DNA of 64,000 nt, from positions 372,001 through 436,000 of the forward strand of contig NZ_JAERRA010000002.1 in the NCBI RefSeq assembly GCF_016735685.1, in the 5' to 3' direction. The DNA comes from Piscinibacter lacus (GTDB lineage: Bacteria; Pseudomonadota; Gammaproteobacteria; Burkholderiales; Burkholderiaceae_C). A program made the position numbers and the translations under genes. Under the pieces are notes generated by a model. The model saw only the letters and a list, made by a program, of their open reading frames with translations, was not told the origin of the DNA and did no database searches. Position 1 is the first letter of the stretch, and every line of letters begins with the position of its first letter. Below, piece after piece: positions 22,258 to 31,670 of the stretch.

Positions 22258-23724
22258 TCAGGCCGCGCGCTTGAGGCGGATGGTGGCGACCAGGCCGGCC
22301 GGCTCGCCGTTGTCCAGGCGGAAGCGGCCGCCCATGCGCTGCAGGGTCTTGTCGACGATGGTCAGGCCCAGGCCGGCGCCGGTGGCCGCGGTGCGGGCCA
22401 GGTCGCCGCGGAAGAAGGGCGTGGTCAGCCGCTCCAGCACGGCCGGCGGCACGCCGGGGCCGCGGTCGCTGACGGTGATCTCCACCCAGGGGCCGCTGCG
22501 CGCATAGGCCACCGTCACCTCGGCGATGCCGCTGTCGGCGCTGCGACCGTAGCGGCGCGCGTTCTCGAACAGGTTGGCGAAGACGCGGGCCAGTTCCAGC
22601 TCGTCGGCCAGCACATGGGTGTCGATCGCCACCCGCGACTCGACACGGATCAGCGGGCTGTCGCGCAGCGCGGCGATCTCGCGGTCGATCACGCCGGCCA
22701 GGTGGACCGGTTGCAGGCGCGCGCCGCCCGGGCGGGCGTAGTCCATGAACTTGTCGATGGTCGCGTCGAGCTGGTCGATGTCCTCGGCAATGTGGCGGCG
22801 GGCCTCGTCGTCGGCCACGCTCATCTCGGCCTCCAGCCGCAGCCGGGCCAGGGGGGTGCGCAGGTCGTGGCTGATGCCGGCCAGCATGACCGTGCGCTCC
22901 TCCTCGACCCGGGCCAGCTCGCGGGCCATGCGGTTGAAGCCGCGGTTGACCTCGCGGACCTCGCGGGTCGGGGTGTCCTCGTCGAGCCGCGACTCTTCGT
23001 ACTCGCCACCCCGGAGGCGGCTGGCGGCAAAGGACAGGCGGCGCAGCGGCCGGTTGATCAGCACCGCGATCAGGGCCGAGGCCAGCACCGTGCCGAGCAA
23101 GGCCAGCAGGCCGGGCAGCCAGGTCCAGGGGCTGTCGGGCAGTTGCGGCGGCGGCGGCATCTCGCTGCGCAGCCACCAGGGCTCGCCGCCGATCATGAAG
23201 CTGACCCACAGCCCGGGCTGGTCGTCGACCGAGCGGGCGATCAGGGTCTCGGGGCCCAGCCGCGCATGCAGCGCGCGCACCAGGGCGCGGCTGTCGCGGT
23301 CGATGGCATAGGGCTCGATGCGGTCCAGCGCCTCGCGCGGCCGCACCCGCAGGCCGGCGCCCGCGCCCAGGGCATGCAGGCGGGCGACGCGGTCGATCGG
23401 GTCGGTGTCGCGCAGCGCGGCCTCGGTCAGGTGGACAAGGCTGGCAATGTGCTGCGCGGCCAGGGCGCGGCGCGGCTCGTTGTCGAGCGAGCGCAGCGCC
23501 GGCAGCCAGAAGGCCAGCTCGGCCACCAGCAGCAGGCCCAGCAGGACGAGGGTGCGGACGAAGAGGCTGAAGCTGCGCGGCAGGCCCAGGGCCAGCGCCA
23601 GGCGGCGCAGCGGCCCCAGGCGTGGCACCCGCGGGCTGGGCAGGGCCTCGACGCCGGGCGGACGCGTGAGTCCCTCGCCGGTGGGCGGAACCTGGGGGCG
23701 GGCCGGGGCCGGCGCGTCGGCCAT
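22258..23724 (-). CDS. EnvZ-like sensor histidine kinase
   Basis: A 488-residue inner-membrane kinase partnering the OmpR-type regulator immediately upstream. It has two membrane helices (about 55-75 and 195-215) around a periplasmic domain, then a HAMP linker (NRPLRRLSFAASRLRGGEYEES), the H-box MLAGISHDLRTPLARLRLEAE with the phosphorylated His, and an HATPase domain with N-box FANLFENARRYG and G-boxes SDRGPGVP and GAGLGLTIV. EnvZ homologues monitor osmolarity, but the signal here is unverified. A Pro-rich N-terminal extension of about 30 residues precedes the first helix. Confidence 0.93.
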   Translation of the reverse strand: MADAPAPARPQVPPTGEGLTRPPGVEALPSPRVPRLGPLRRLALALGLPRSFSLFVRTLVLLGLLLVAELAFWLPALRSLDNEPRRALAAQHIASLVHLTEAALRDTDPIDRVARLHALGAGAGLRVRPREALDRIEPYAIDRDSRALVRALHARLGPETLIARSVDDQPGLWVSFMIGGEPWWLRSEMPPPPQLPDSPWTWLPGLLALLGTVLASALIAVLINRPLRRLSFAASRLRGGEYEESRLDEDTPTREVREVNRGFNRMARELARVEEERTVMLAGISHDLRTPLARLRLEAEMSVADDEARRHIAEDIDQLDATIDKFMDYARPGGARLQPVHLAGVIDREIAALRDSPLIRVESRVAIDTHVLADELELARVFANLFENARRYGRSADSGIAEVTVAYARSGPWVEITVSDRGPGVPPAVLERLTTPFFRGDLARTAATGAGLGLTIVDKTLQRMGGRFRLDNGEPAGLVATIRLKRAA

Positions 23725-23737
23725 GCCTCAGGCCCCG

Positions 23738-24472
23738 TCAGGCCGAGCCGTCCGGCACGAAGACGTAGCCCACGCCCCAGACCGTCTGGATGTAGCGCGG
23801 CTGGGCCGGGTCCGGCTCGATCAGCTTGCGCAGGCGCGAGACCTGCACGTCGAGGCTGCGGTCGAAGGGCTCGAACTCGCGACCGCGTGCGAGCTGCGCG
23901 AGCTTGTCGCGGCCCAGGGGCTGGCGCGGGTGGCGCACCAGGGCCTTGAGCATGGAGAACTCGCCGGTGGTCAGCGGGATGCTCTCGCCGTCGCGGGTGA
24001 GGCGGCGCAGGGTCAGGTCGAACTCGAAGGGGCCGAAGCTCACCGTCTGCGCTTCGCGCGAGGGCGCGCCGGGCGCCTCGGGCGCCGGCCGGCGGCGCAG
24101 CACGGCATGGATGCGGGCGAGCAGCTCGCGCGGGTTGAAGGGCTTGGGCAGGTAGTCGTCGGCGCCCACTTCGAGGCCGACGATGCGGTCCACATCCTCG
24201 ACCTTGGCGGTCAGCATGATGATGGGCGTGGAGTCGTTGGCGGCGCGCAGGCGGCGGCAGATCGACAGGCCATCCTCGCCCGGCAGCATGAGGTCGAGCA
24301 CGATCAGGTCGACCGCCTCGCGGGTCAGGGTGCGGGTGAGCACCTTGCCGTCCTCGGCCAGCAGCACGTCGAAGCCCTCCTGGGCCAGGTAGCGGCGCAG
24401 CAGATCGCGGATGCGGGCGTCGTCGTCGACGACGACGATGCGGTTGGGACGGGTCTTGGCTTCGGCGGTCAT
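23738..24472 (-). CDS. ompR: OmpR-family response regulator
   Basis: A 244-residue response regulator: receiver domain with the Asp in LIVLDLMLPGEDGLS, the conserved Lys in IIMLTAKVEDVD, and a C-terminal winged helix (PLTTGEFSMLKALVRHPRQPLGRDKL and RSLDVQVSRLRKLIEPDPAQPRYIQTVWGVGYVF). The ATG at 24472 begins MTAEAKTRPNRIVVVDDD; an upstream in-frame ATG would add 12 residues. It starts the unit, with the EnvZ-like kinase 13 bases downstream. The RxGREFEPFDRSLDVQ block is typical of OmpR rather than PhoB. Confidence 0.92.
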   Translation of the reverse strand: MTAEAKTRPNRIVVVDDDARIRDLLRRYLAQEGFDVLLAEDGKVLTRTLTREAVDLIVLDLMLPGEDGLSICRRLRAANDSTPIIMLTAKVEDVDRIVGLEVGADDYLPKPFNPRELLARIHAVLRRRPAPEAPGAPSREAQTVSFGPFEFDLTLRRLTRDGESIPLTTGEFSMLKALVRHPRQPLGRDKLAQLARGREFEPFDRSLDVQVSRLRKLIEPDPAQPRYIQTVWGVGYVFVPDGSA

Positions 24473-24681
24473 TGTTCGGGCGGACCGTGCAACCCGGGAT
24501 GGGCGCAAGGGGCGCGAAATGGTATGCAGTGGCGGGCGCGCCCATGCCGACGGGAGCGGCCTGTTACATATCTTGCCACCCCGGGCGGCTGCGGGTGAAG
24601 GCAGGATGCGAAGACGCTCACGGAACCGGCGGGTCGGAGGGCCTGTCGACCGTGCACCCCCATCCGCTGCCGGAGCCCCGC

Positions 24682-25398
24682 ATGCCCCCGTCCCTCGTCT
24701 GCCTTCCCCGCCCCCTGCTGCTGGCCCTGGCCCTGCTGGGCAGCAGCGCCGCCAGCGCGCAGGCTACGCCGCCGCGCAACCTGGTGCACTTGCAGGCCGA
24801 GGCGCAGGTCGAGGTGGTGCAGGACTGGCTGACCCTCACCCTGCAAGCCGTGCGCGAAGGCGGCGAGGCCGCCCAGGTGCAGACGGCGCTGAAGCAGACG
24901 CTGGACGCTGCGCTCAAGACCGCCCGGGCCGCCGCCGAGGGCGAGGCCCTGATCGTCCGCACCGGTGGCTTCAACCTGAGCCCGCGCTACGGCAAGGATG
25001 GCCGCATCAACGGCTGGCAGGGCCAGGCGGAGCTGGTGCTGGAGGGCCGCGACAGCGCGCGCATCGCGCAGACGGCCGGCAAGCTCAGCGGACTGAATGT
25101 GATCGGCGTCAGCCCCTCGATCGCGCGCGACACGGCGCGCCGCCACGAGGCCGAGGCCAGCGCCCAGGCCATCGCCGCTTTCCGCCAGAAGGCGGCCGAC
25201 ACCGCCCAGGCCTTCGGCTTCTCGGGCTACGCCCTGGGCGAGTTGCGCTTGGAGGCCGGCGGGAGCACGCCGCCGCCGCGGCCGATGTTTCGCCGCGCCG
25301 AGATGGCCGTGATGGCCGCTGACGCGCCGGTGCCCGTGGAGGCCGGCAAGGGCCTGGTCGGCGTCACCGTCAGCGGCAGCGTGCACCTGCTGCCTTGA
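24682..25398 (+). CDS. SIMPL domain (DUF541) exported protein
   Basis: A 238-residue secreted protein. The Sec signal peptide ends about residue 27 (LLALALLGSSAASAQA), giving a periplasmic product. The rest is one SIMPL/DUF541 domain: AEAQVEVVQDWLTLTLQAVREG, the SPRYGKDGRINGWQGQAELVLEG block, and VGVTVSGSVHLLP at the end. Family members (YggE, BP26) have been linked to oxidative stress and oligomeric rings, but no biochemical activity is established. The ATG at 24682 is chosen because it starts the signal peptide. It is divergent from ompR. Confidence 0.88.
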   Translation: MPPSLVCLPRPLLLALALLGSSAASAQATPPRNLVHLQAEAQVEVVQDWLTLTLQAVREGGEAAQVQTALKQTLDAALKTARAAAEGEALIVRTGGFNLSPRYGKDGRINGWQGQAELVLEGRDSARIAQTAGKLSGLNVIGVSPSIARDTARRHEAEASAQAIAAFRQKAADTAQAFGFSGYALGELRLEAGGSTPPPRPMFRRAEMAVMAADAPVPVEAGKGLVGVTVSGSVHLLP

Positions 25399-25413
25399 GG
25401 CGGGGCGGCGCCC

Positions 25414-26193
25414 TCACTGCGCCGTCCAGCCGCCATCCATGGCCCAGGACTGGCCCTTGACGTTGGCTGCGGCCGGCGAGCAGAGGAAGACCGCCAGCTC
25501 GCCGAGCTGGGCCGGCGTGGTGAATTGCAGCGACGGCTGTTTCTCGCCGAGCAGTTCCTGCTCGGCCTGGCGCAGGGGAATGCCCTCCCGGGCGGCGCGG
25601 TCGTCGATCTGCTTCTGCACCAGCGGGGTCAGCACCCAACCCGGGCAGATGGCGTTGACGGTGATGGCGGTGGTCGCGGTTTCCAGGGCGACGGCCTTGG
25701 TCAGGCCCACCAGGCCGTGCTTGGCCGCCACATAGGCGCTCTTGCCGGCCGAGGCCACCAGGCCGTGGGCCGAAGCAATGTTGACGATGCGGCCCCAGTT
25801 GCGGGCCCGCATGCCGGGCAGCGCGGCGCGGATGGTGTGGAAGGCCGAGCTGAGATTGATGGCGAGGATGGCATCCCACTTCTCGACCGGGAAATCCTCG
25901 ACCGGCGCGACATGCTGGATGCCGGCGTTGTTGACCAGGATGTCGACCGCCCCGAAGCGCTGCTCGGCAAAGGCGATGAGCGCGGCGATCTCGGCCGGCC
26001 GGCTCATGTCGGCCCCGTGGTAGTCGACCTGCGCGCCGGCGGCGGCCAGGCTGCGCACCTCGGCCAAGGGCGTGGCGCTGTCGCCGAAGCCATTGAGCAC
26101 CACGTTCGCGCCCTGGCGGGCCAGCTCGATCGCGATGCCCAGGCCGATGCCACTGGTCGAGCCGGTCACGACGGCGGTCTTGCCTGACAACAT
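25414..26193 (-). CDS. bdhA: 3-hydroxybutyrate dehydrogenase
   Basis: An SDR enzyme interconverting (R)-3-hydroxybutyrate and acetoacetate with NAD, used in PHB and ketone-body breakdown. 259 residues; cofactor motif GSTSGIG at 11-17, catalytic S141, Y154 and K158 (NIASAHGLVASAGKSAYVAAKHG). The diagnostic C-terminal blocks are AICPGWVLTPLVQKQIDDRA and FLCSPAAANVKGQSWAMDGGWTAQ. It pairs functionally with PhaR at 5 kb. It is a single gene converging with the SIMPL gene. Confidence 0.94.
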   Translation of the reverse strand: MLSGKTAVVTGSTSGIGLGIAIELARQGANVVLNGFGDSATPLAEVRSLAAAGAQVDYHGADMSRPAEIAALIAFAEQRFGAVDILVNNAGIQHVAPVEDFPVEKWDAILAINLSSAFHTIRAALPGMRARNWGRIVNIASAHGLVASAGKSAYVAAKHGLVGLTKAVALETATTAITVNAICPGWVLTPLVQKQIDDRAAREGIPLRQAEQELLGEKQPSLQFTTPAQLGELAVFLCSPAAANVKGQSWAMDGGWTAQ

Positions 26194-26254
26194 GGGAACA
26201 CTCCTGTCGGGGGTGGATGCGAAGGGCGGCGACGCCGGTCTCGCGGTGAAGGCC

Positions 26255-26268
26255 CGGGATTATTCCCG
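26255..26268. promoter_or_regulatory. Small AT-cored palindrome upstream of bdhA
   Basis: Five-base arms CGGGA and TCCCG around TTAT, 62 bases before bdhA, in GC-rich sequence. It could be an operator or overlap a -10 box; the evidence is only symmetry and position. Confidence 0.25.
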
Positions 26269-26388
26269 CTGCGCGTTGCAAGTCGCCTGCCACCCTGTCC
26301 CGGAGCGGCCGGCCGCTTGATGCACCATGGCGCCTGAGCGCAGCCGCCGCCCCCGCGGCCGCTGCCCCATCCGCCGCACGCCGCCGCC

Positions 26389-27381
26389 ATGCCCGCCACC
26401 GAACCGACCCTGCACCACCTCCTCTGCGCCGACCCGCGCGGCCTGCATCGCATGGCCTGGTGGGACTGGCCTTGCACCGGCCCGGCCGGTGCGGCCGCGC
26501 CGGTCGCCGTCTGCGTGCATGGCCTGACCCGGCAGGGCCGCGACTTCGACGCCCTGGCCCGCGCCCTGCAGCCGACGCATCGCGTGGTCTGCCCCGACGT
26601 GGTCGGCCGCGGCCGCTCCGACCGCCTGGGCGATCCGGCCGGCTATGGCCTGCCCACCTATGCCGCCGACTTGGTGGCCCTGCTGGGCCGCCTGGCGGTG
26701 GGGCCGGTGGACTGGGTCGGCACCTCGATGGGCGGGCTGATCGGCATGGTCGTCGGCGCCATGCGCGACGGCCGCGGCCAGGGCCTGATCCGGCGCCTGG
26801 TGCTCAACGATGTCGGCCCCGTGCTGGCCCCCCAGGCGATCGCCCGCATCGGCGATTACGTCGGCGAGCGGCCGAGCTTCGCCAGCCTGGACGAGGGCGT
26901 GGCCTGGCTGCGCAGCATCGGCCTGGGCTTCGGCCCGCACAGCGAGGCCGACTGGCGCGCGCTGAGCCTGCACCAGTTGCTGCCCGAGCGCCTGCGCGAC
27001 ACGCCGCCCGCCGAAGCCGCCGCCCTGCGCGCGGGCGAGGCCGCCAGCGTGCAGCCCCGCACCGCCGCCGACGACCCGCAAGCCGCCGGGCCTTGGACCA
27101 CGCAGCACGACCCGGCCATCGCCCTGCCCTTCCGCGCGGTGGCGCCGCAGCAGGTCGCAGCGGTGGAGGCCTGGCTCTGGAGCTGCTACGAGCGCCTCGA
27201 CATGCCGACGCTGCTGCTGCGTGGCGCCGAATCCGACCTGCTGAGCCCCGAGACGGCGCAGGCCATGACCCAGCGCGGCCCGCGCGCCCGCCGGGTGGAC
27301 TTCGCCGGTGTCGGCCATGCGCCGACCCTGGTGGATCCGGCCCAGCAGGCGCAGGTCATCGACTTCCTCCGCGCCGCCTGA
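26389..27381 (+). CDS. Alpha/beta hydrolase
   Basis: A 330-residue cytoplasmic hydrolase of the alpha/beta fold. It has the oxyanion block CVHGLTRQGRDFDALARAL, the nucleophile elbow GTSMGGLIG, a probable Asp near LLRGAESDLLSPETA and His in GVGHAPTLVDP. The substrate is unknown; related proteins are esterases or PHB-oligomer hydrolases. About 50 extra residues in the cap region (around 190-240) are longer than in typical members. It ends 19 bases before relA and may be co-transcribed. Confidence 0.85.
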   Translation: MPATEPTLHHLLCADPRGLHRMAWWDWPCTGPAGAAAPVAVCVHGLTRQGRDFDALARALQPTHRVVCPDVVGRGRSDRLGDPAGYGLPTYAADLVALLGRLAVGPVDWVGTSMGGLIGMVVGAMRDGRGQGLIRRLVLNDVGPVLAPQAIARIGDYVGERPSFASLDEGVAWLRSIGLGFGPHSEADWRALSLHQLLPERLRDTPPAEAAALRAGEAASVQPRTAADDPQAAGPWTTQHDPAIALPFRAVAPQQVAAVEAWLWSCYERLDMPTLLLRGAESDLLSPETAQAMTQRGPRARRVDFAGVGHAPTLVDPAQQAQVIDFLRAA

Positions 27382-27400
27382 GGCGGCCATCCCGCAGGGC

Positions 27401-29710
27401 ATGCAGCCTCCCCTTCCTTCTCCCGCGGCCGCCGGCCGGGCCAGCGCAGCCATCGTCCAACTCGCCGACGTGCAAGGGGCCACTGGGCCCGGCACGCCGG
27501 CTGCCGAACAGGCGGACGAGCTGCTGGCCCGCGCCCGCGCCTTTGCCGCGCCCCTGCTGAGCGGCCAGGTCTTCGACACCGGCGAAGCCGCGCTGGACCA
27601 TGCCGACGGCGTGGCCGGGCTGCTGCTCGGCCTGGGGGCCGCACCCGGCGTGGCCGCCGCGGCTTATCTGGTCTATGCCGGCGAGTACCTGACCCGGCCC
27701 GAGGAAGTCGTCGCCAAGACCTTCGGGCCGGGCTATGCCGGCCTGGTCAGCCACACCCGCAAGCTGGTGCAGTTGCAGCGCAGCGCGCGCGACGCGCTGG
27801 CCGATGCCCGCGAAAGCAGCAGCGCGCCGCACCGCGCGGCGCAGATCGAACGCGTGCGCAAGATGCTGCTGGCCTTCTCGCGCGATCTGCGGGTGGTGCT
27901 GCTGCGCCTGGCCTCGCGGCTTCAGACCCTGCGCCACTACGCCGCCAGCAGGCAGCCCTGCCCGCGCGCCCTGGCCGAGGAGACGGCCCAGGTCTTCGCG
28001 CCGCTGGCCAACCGCCTGGGCCTGTGGCAACTGAAGTGGGAGCTGGAGGACCTGGCTTTCCGCTTCCTGCAGCCCGAGGCCTACCAGCACATCGCCCGCC
28101 TGCTCGATGCCAAGCGCGGCGAGCGCGAGGCGGGCGTCGAGACCGTCCGCGCCTGCCTGGCCGAGGCCCTGGCCGCCAGCGGCGTGCAGGCCGAGGTGCA
28201 GGGCCGGCCCAAGCACCTCTACAGCATCTGGAAAAAGATGCAGGGCAAGCGCCTGCCGATCGACCGCATCTTCGACTTGCAGGCGCTGCGGGTGATCGTG
28301 CCGAGCGTGCGCGACTGCTATGCCGCGCTGAGCCGCGTGCACGAGCTGTGGCAGCCGCTGCCCGAGGAGTTCGACGACTACATCGCGCGGCCCAAGCCCA
28401 ACGGCTACCGCTCGCTGCACACCGTGGTGCTGGACCCGGCCGACGGCCTGCGGCCGATCGAAGTGCAGATCCGCACCCGCGAAATGCACGATCAAGCCGA
28501 GAGCGGCCTGGCTGCGCACTGGGCCTACAAGGAGGCGGGCACCCGCGGTTATGCCGGCGTGCAGGCCGACGACAGCCTGCAGGCCCCGCTGGCCCAGGCC
28601 CGCAAGGCCGTGCTGCACCAGTTGCTGGCCTGGGAACGCGAGCTGGCCGCGCCCGCGCCGGACGCCAGCGGCGCCGAGGCCGCCACCGTGCCGGACCGCT
28701 GGTTCGACGAGCGCATCTTCGTCTTCACCCCGCAGGCCGAGATCGTCGAGCTGCCGGCCGGCGCCACCGCCATCGACCTGGCCTACACCCTGCACACCGA
28801 GCTGGGCCACCGCTGCCGCGGCGCCAAGGTCGACGGCGTGATGGTGCCGCTGGTCACGCCGCTGCAGAGCGGCCAGACGGTGGAGATCATCGCAAGCAAG
28901 GACGGCGGCCCCTCGCTGGACTGGCTGAATCCCGAGCTGGGCTACCTGGCCAGCCCGCGCGCGCGGGCCAAGGTGCGCGCCTGGTTCAATGCCATCGCCC
29001 AGGCCCAGACCATCGCCCGCGGCCGCGACACCGTCGAGAAGCTGCTGCAGCGCGAGGGCCGCACGACCGTCAAGCTCGACGAGCTGGCCGCGCAGCTCGG
29101 CTTCCGCGATGCCCAGGCCCTGTTCGAGGGCGTCGGCAAGGACGAGTTTCCGCTGCGCCCGATCGAGCTGGCCCTGCGCCCCACCGAACCCGCGCCCGAC
29201 GCCGACGCGCTGCTGGCCCAGCGCCTGGCGCGCGGCGCCAGCGAGGCGGCCGTCGAGGGCGGCGGCGTGCTGGTCGTCGGCATCGCCTCGCTGCTGACCA
29301 CCCTGGCGCGCTGCTGCAAGCCGGCGCCACCCGACCGGATCGGCGGCTACGTGACCCGCGGCAAGGGCGTGGCCGTGCACCGCGAGGGCTGCAGCAACTT
29401 CCGGCAGATGAAGCAGCGCGCGCCCGAGCGGGTCATCCCCGTGACCTGGGGCAAGCCAGGCTCAGGCGATGAGGCTGCGGTCTACCCGGTCGATGTCTTC
29501 GTTCAGGCGCATGACCGGCCAGGCCTGCTGCGCGACATCACCGAGGTCTTCGCGAAGGAGAAGACGAATGTCGTCGGCGCCTCGACCCACAGCAACAAGG
29601 GGGTCGCGGCGATGACTTTCACCGTCGAGGTGGGCGATGCCGCGCGGCTCGACGGCACGCTGCTGCAGGTGCGGCAGATCGCCGGCGTGACGGTGGCGCG
29701 ACGGGCCTGA
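27401..29710 (+). CDS. relA: GTP pyrophosphokinase RelA (synthetase-only long RSH)
   Basis: Makes (p)ppGpp in the stringent response when uncharged tRNA occupies the ribosome. The ATG at 27401 gives 769 residues. The N-terminal HD hydrolase region is degenerate (AAYLVYAGEYLTRP replaces the HD motif). The synthetase domain has the RelA-type EFDD motif (LPEEFDDYIARPKPNGYRSLHTV) and EVQIRTREMHDQAE. TGS, zinc-finger-like (LARCCKPAPPDRIGGYVTRGKGVAVHREGC) and ACT domains follow. The lost HD and the acidic EFDD together mark RelA rather than bifunctional SpoT. Confidence 0.95.
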   Translation: MQPPLPSPAAAGRASAAIVQLADVQGATGPGTPAAEQADELLARARAFAAPLLSGQVFDTGEAALDHADGVAGLLLGLGAAPGVAAAAYLVYAGEYLTRPEEVVAKTFGPGYAGLVSHTRKLVQLQRSARDALADARESSSAPHRAAQIERVRKMLLAFSRDLRVVLLRLASRLQTLRHYAASRQPCPRALAEETAQVFAPLANRLGLWQLKWELEDLAFRFLQPEAYQHIARLLDAKRGEREAGVETVRACLAEALAASGVQAEVQGRPKHLYSIWKKMQGKRLPIDRIFDLQALRVIVPSVRDCYAALSRVHELWQPLPEEFDDYIARPKPNGYRSLHTVVLDPADGLRPIEVQIRTREMHDQAESGLAAHWAYKEAGTRGYAGVQADDSLQAPLAQARKAVLHQLLAWERELAAPAPDASGAEAATVPDRWFDERIFVFTPQAEIVELPAGATAIDLAYTLHTELGHRCRGAKVDGVMVPLVTPLQSGQTVEIIASKDGGPSLDWLNPELGYLASPRARAKVRAWFNAIAQAQTIARGRDTVEKLLQREGRTTVKLDELAAQLGFRDAQALFEGVGKDEFPLRPIELALRPTEPAPDADALLAQRLARGASEAAVEGGGVLVVGIASLLTTLARCCKPAPPDRIGGYVTRGKGVAVHREGCSNFRQMKQRAPERVIPVTWGKPGSGDEAAVYPVDVFVQAHDRPGLLRDITEVFAKEKTNVVGASTHSNKGVAAMTFTVEVGDAARLDGTLLQVRQIAGVTVARRA

Positions 29711-29732
29711 GGGCAGGCGCCTGGAATGCTGC

Positions 29733-29738
29733 TATAGT
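29733..29738 (+). promoter_or_regulatory. tRNA-Val -10 box
   Basis: TATAGT lies 11 bases before the first base of the tRNA gene, in the right place for its promoter. No convincing -35 box is seen. Confidence 0.5.
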
Positions 29739-29749
29739 TGTTGGCTTGC

Positions 29750-29826
29750 AGGCGCGTAGCTCAGCTGGTTAGAGCACCACCTTGACATGGTGGGGGTCGT
29801 TGGTTCGAGTCCAATCGCGCCTACCA
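29750..29826 (+). tRNA. tRNA-Val (anticodon GAC)
   Basis: A 77-base cloverleaf. Acceptor AGGCGCG pairs with CGCGCCT, the D-arm is GCTCAGCTGGTTAGAGC, the anticodon stem CCACC/GGTGG carries loop TTGACAT with anticodon GAC, and the T-arm GTTGG-TTCGAGT-CCAAT closes the structure. The 3' CCA is encoded. It reads GUC and GUU valine codons. Confidence 0.97.
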
Positions 29827-29841
29827 ACACTGCATGGCGAG

Positions 29842-29871
29842 AGCCCGGTTCCGGAAGGAACCGGGCTTTTT
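29842..29871 (+). terminator. Rho-independent terminator after tRNA-Val
   Basis: An 11-base stem (AGCCCGGTTCC with GGAACCGGGCT), GGAA loop and a T-run, 15 bases after the tRNA. A textbook intrinsic terminator. Confidence 0.92.
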
Positions 29872-29960
29872 GCTTTGCGGGGTGCGCGCTGCTTCGGACG
29901 GATCCGGGCGCGAGGTGGGGCAAATCCCTTGTCGCCAGGCCTGCGCCGCGACCGGGCAGC

Positions 29961-30761
29961 TCACCAGTCCGGCCGGAAGGCCCATTCGCGCAGGGTCGCG
30001 ACATCGACCACGCCCTGCCAGGGCCGACCGTCGATGTGGCCGCGGCCGGGGTCGCCGGGCTCGCCGAGCTGGTCCAGCTCGGCCCAGGCGCCGGAGAAAT
30101 CCTCGCCCTCGGTGTAGAGCGCGCGGGTGACGATGCAGCGCAGGCCGGCCGCCCGCGCAGCGGACAAGCCGAGGTGCGAATCCTCCAGCGCCATCACCTG
30201 GTTGGCCTCCAGGCCCAGGTGCTCCAGGGCATGCAGGTAGATGTCGGGCGCGGGCTTCTTGCGCGGCACCATGTCGCCGGCGCTGAGCTGCTCGATCCAG
30301 CCCGGCGCCTCGGGGCCGATGGTCAGCCGCAGCAGGGTCTCGACATTGGCCGGCACCGTGGTGCTGGCGATCGCGATGCGCATGCCGACCCGGTGGGCTT
30401 CACGCAGCAGCCGCGCAATGCCCGGCCGCAGGCGCACATGGCCCAGGGCGACGCGGTCGGCATAGCGCCGGGTCTTCTCCTGGTGCACGGGGCGCAGGGC
30501 CTCGCGCATGGCCGCGATCGCCTCGGGCCGCGGTGCCTGGGGCTGCAGGCTGGCCCACCAGGCAAGCATGCGCTCCATGCCGCCAGTCACGCCGAGCAGG
30601 TGGGCGTAGGTGGCATCGTCCCAGTGCCAATCGAGGCCGCAGACGGCGAAGGCCTCGTTGAAGGCGACGCGGTGACCGTCGCGCTCGGTCTCCGCCAGGG
30701 TGCCGTCGACATCGAAGATCAGCGCGGCCAGCGGCGGACGCGGGATGGGGCGAAAGCGCAT
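29961..30761 (-). CDS. cbbY: HAD-family hydrolase CbbY
   Basis: A 266-residue HAD phosphatase of the CbbY group, which in phototrophs removes the RuBisCO inhibitor xylulose-1,5-bisphosphate. Motif I is IFDVDGTLAETERDGHRVAFNEAF, motif II is in IAIASTT, the motif III region is RKKPAPDIY, and motif IV is ALEDSHLGLSAARAAG. It is the last gene of the leftward fbp-like - prk - cbbY set, 15 bases after prk. RuBisCO itself is not in the window, so the substrate here is inferred from family and context. Confidence 0.88.
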   Translation of the reverse strand: MRFRPIPRPPLAALIFDVDGTLAETERDGHRVAFNEAFAVCGLDWHWDDATYAHLLGVTGGMERMLAWWASLQPQAPRPEAIAAMREALRPVHQEKTRRYADRVALGHVRLRPGIARLLREAHRVGMRIAIASTTVPANVETLLRLTIGPEAPGWIEQLSAGDMVPRKKPAPDIYLHALEHLGLEANQVMALEDSHLGLSAARAAGLRCIVTRALYTEGEDFSGAWAELDQLGEPGDPGRGHIDGRPWQGVVDVATLREWAFRPDW

Positions 30762-30776
30762 CGGAAGGTGCCCCGC

Positions 30777-31649
30777 CTAGATGCGGCGCTTGAGGTCCAT
30801 CAGCCGCAGCACCATGGGCGTGAAGATGAGCTGCATCGCCAGGCCCATCTTGCCGCCGGGCACGACGATGTTGTTGGGCCGGCTCATCCAGCTGTTCTGC
30901 AGCATGGACAGCAGGTAGGGGAAGTCGATGCCCTTGGGGTCGGCGAAGCGGATCACCACCATGCTCTCGTCGGCGCTGGGAATGTCCGCGGCGATGAAGG
31001 GATTGGAGGTGTCGACCGTGGGCACGCGCTGGAAGTTGACATGCGTGCGGCTGAACTGCGGGCAGATGTGATGCACGTAGTCCGGCATGCGACGCAGGAT
31101 GGTGTCGGTGATCGCCTCGCGCGAGTAGCCACGCAAGGTGCCGTCACGATGCAGCTTCTGGATCCACTCCAGGTTGATGATGGGCACGACGCCGATCAGC
31201 AGGTCCACATGCTGGGCGATGTCGGCATCCGGCCCGACATAGCCGCCGTGCAGGCCCTCGTAGAACAGCAGGTCGCTGCCCGGCGTGATCGGCCGCCAGG
31301 GCGTGAAGGTGCCGGGCGGCGCGCCGTGGATCTCGGCCTCGTCCTCGTCGTGCACATAGTTGCGGATCTCGCCCTGGCCGCTGCGGCCGTAGTCGGCAAA
31401 GCAGGCGGCGAGCCGGGGCAGCAAGTTGGCATCCGGCCCGAAGTGCGAGAGGTAATGCTCGCCCTCGGCCTCGGACGCGCGAACCGCCTCGCGCATGGCG
31501 GCGCGGTCGTGGCGGTGGAAGGCATCGCCTTCGACGATTTGCGCCTGCACGCCCTCGCGCCGGAAGATGTGCGCGAAGCTGTTCATCACGGTGGTGGTGC
31601 CCGCCCCGGAGGAGCCGGTGACCGCGATGATGGGATGGCGACGAGACAT
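30777..31649 (-). CDS. cbbP: Phosphoribulokinase
   Basis: Phosphorylates ribulose-5-phosphate to ribulose-1,5-bisphosphate, a step dedicated to the Calvin cycle. 290 residues, the proteobacterial PrkB length. It has a P-loop at 12-20 (GSSGAGTTT), the VEGDAFHRHDRAAM block, FYEGLHGGYVGPDADIAQHVDLLIGVVPIINLEWIQK, and the terminal LMDLKRRI. All motifs look intact, unlike the FBPase homologue upstream. Its presence indicates that the strain, or a recent ancestor, can fix CO2. Confidence 0.96.
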   Translation of the reverse strand: MSRRHPIIAVTGSSGAGTTTVMNSFAHIFRREGVQAQIVEGDAFHRHDRAAMREAVRASEAEGEHYLSHFGPDANLLPRLAACFADYGRSGQGEIRNYVHDEDEAEIHGAPPGTFTPWRPITPGSDLLFYEGLHGGYVGPDADIAQHVDLLIGVVPIINLEWIQKLHRDGTLRGYSREAITDTILRRMPDYVHHICPQFSRTHVNFQRVPTVDTSNPFIAADIPSADESMVVIRFADPKGIDFPYLLSMLQNSWMSRPNNIVVPGGKMGLAMQLIFTPMVLRLMDLKRRI

Positions 31650-31670
31650 TTCGAGGATGGGTGGATCGGA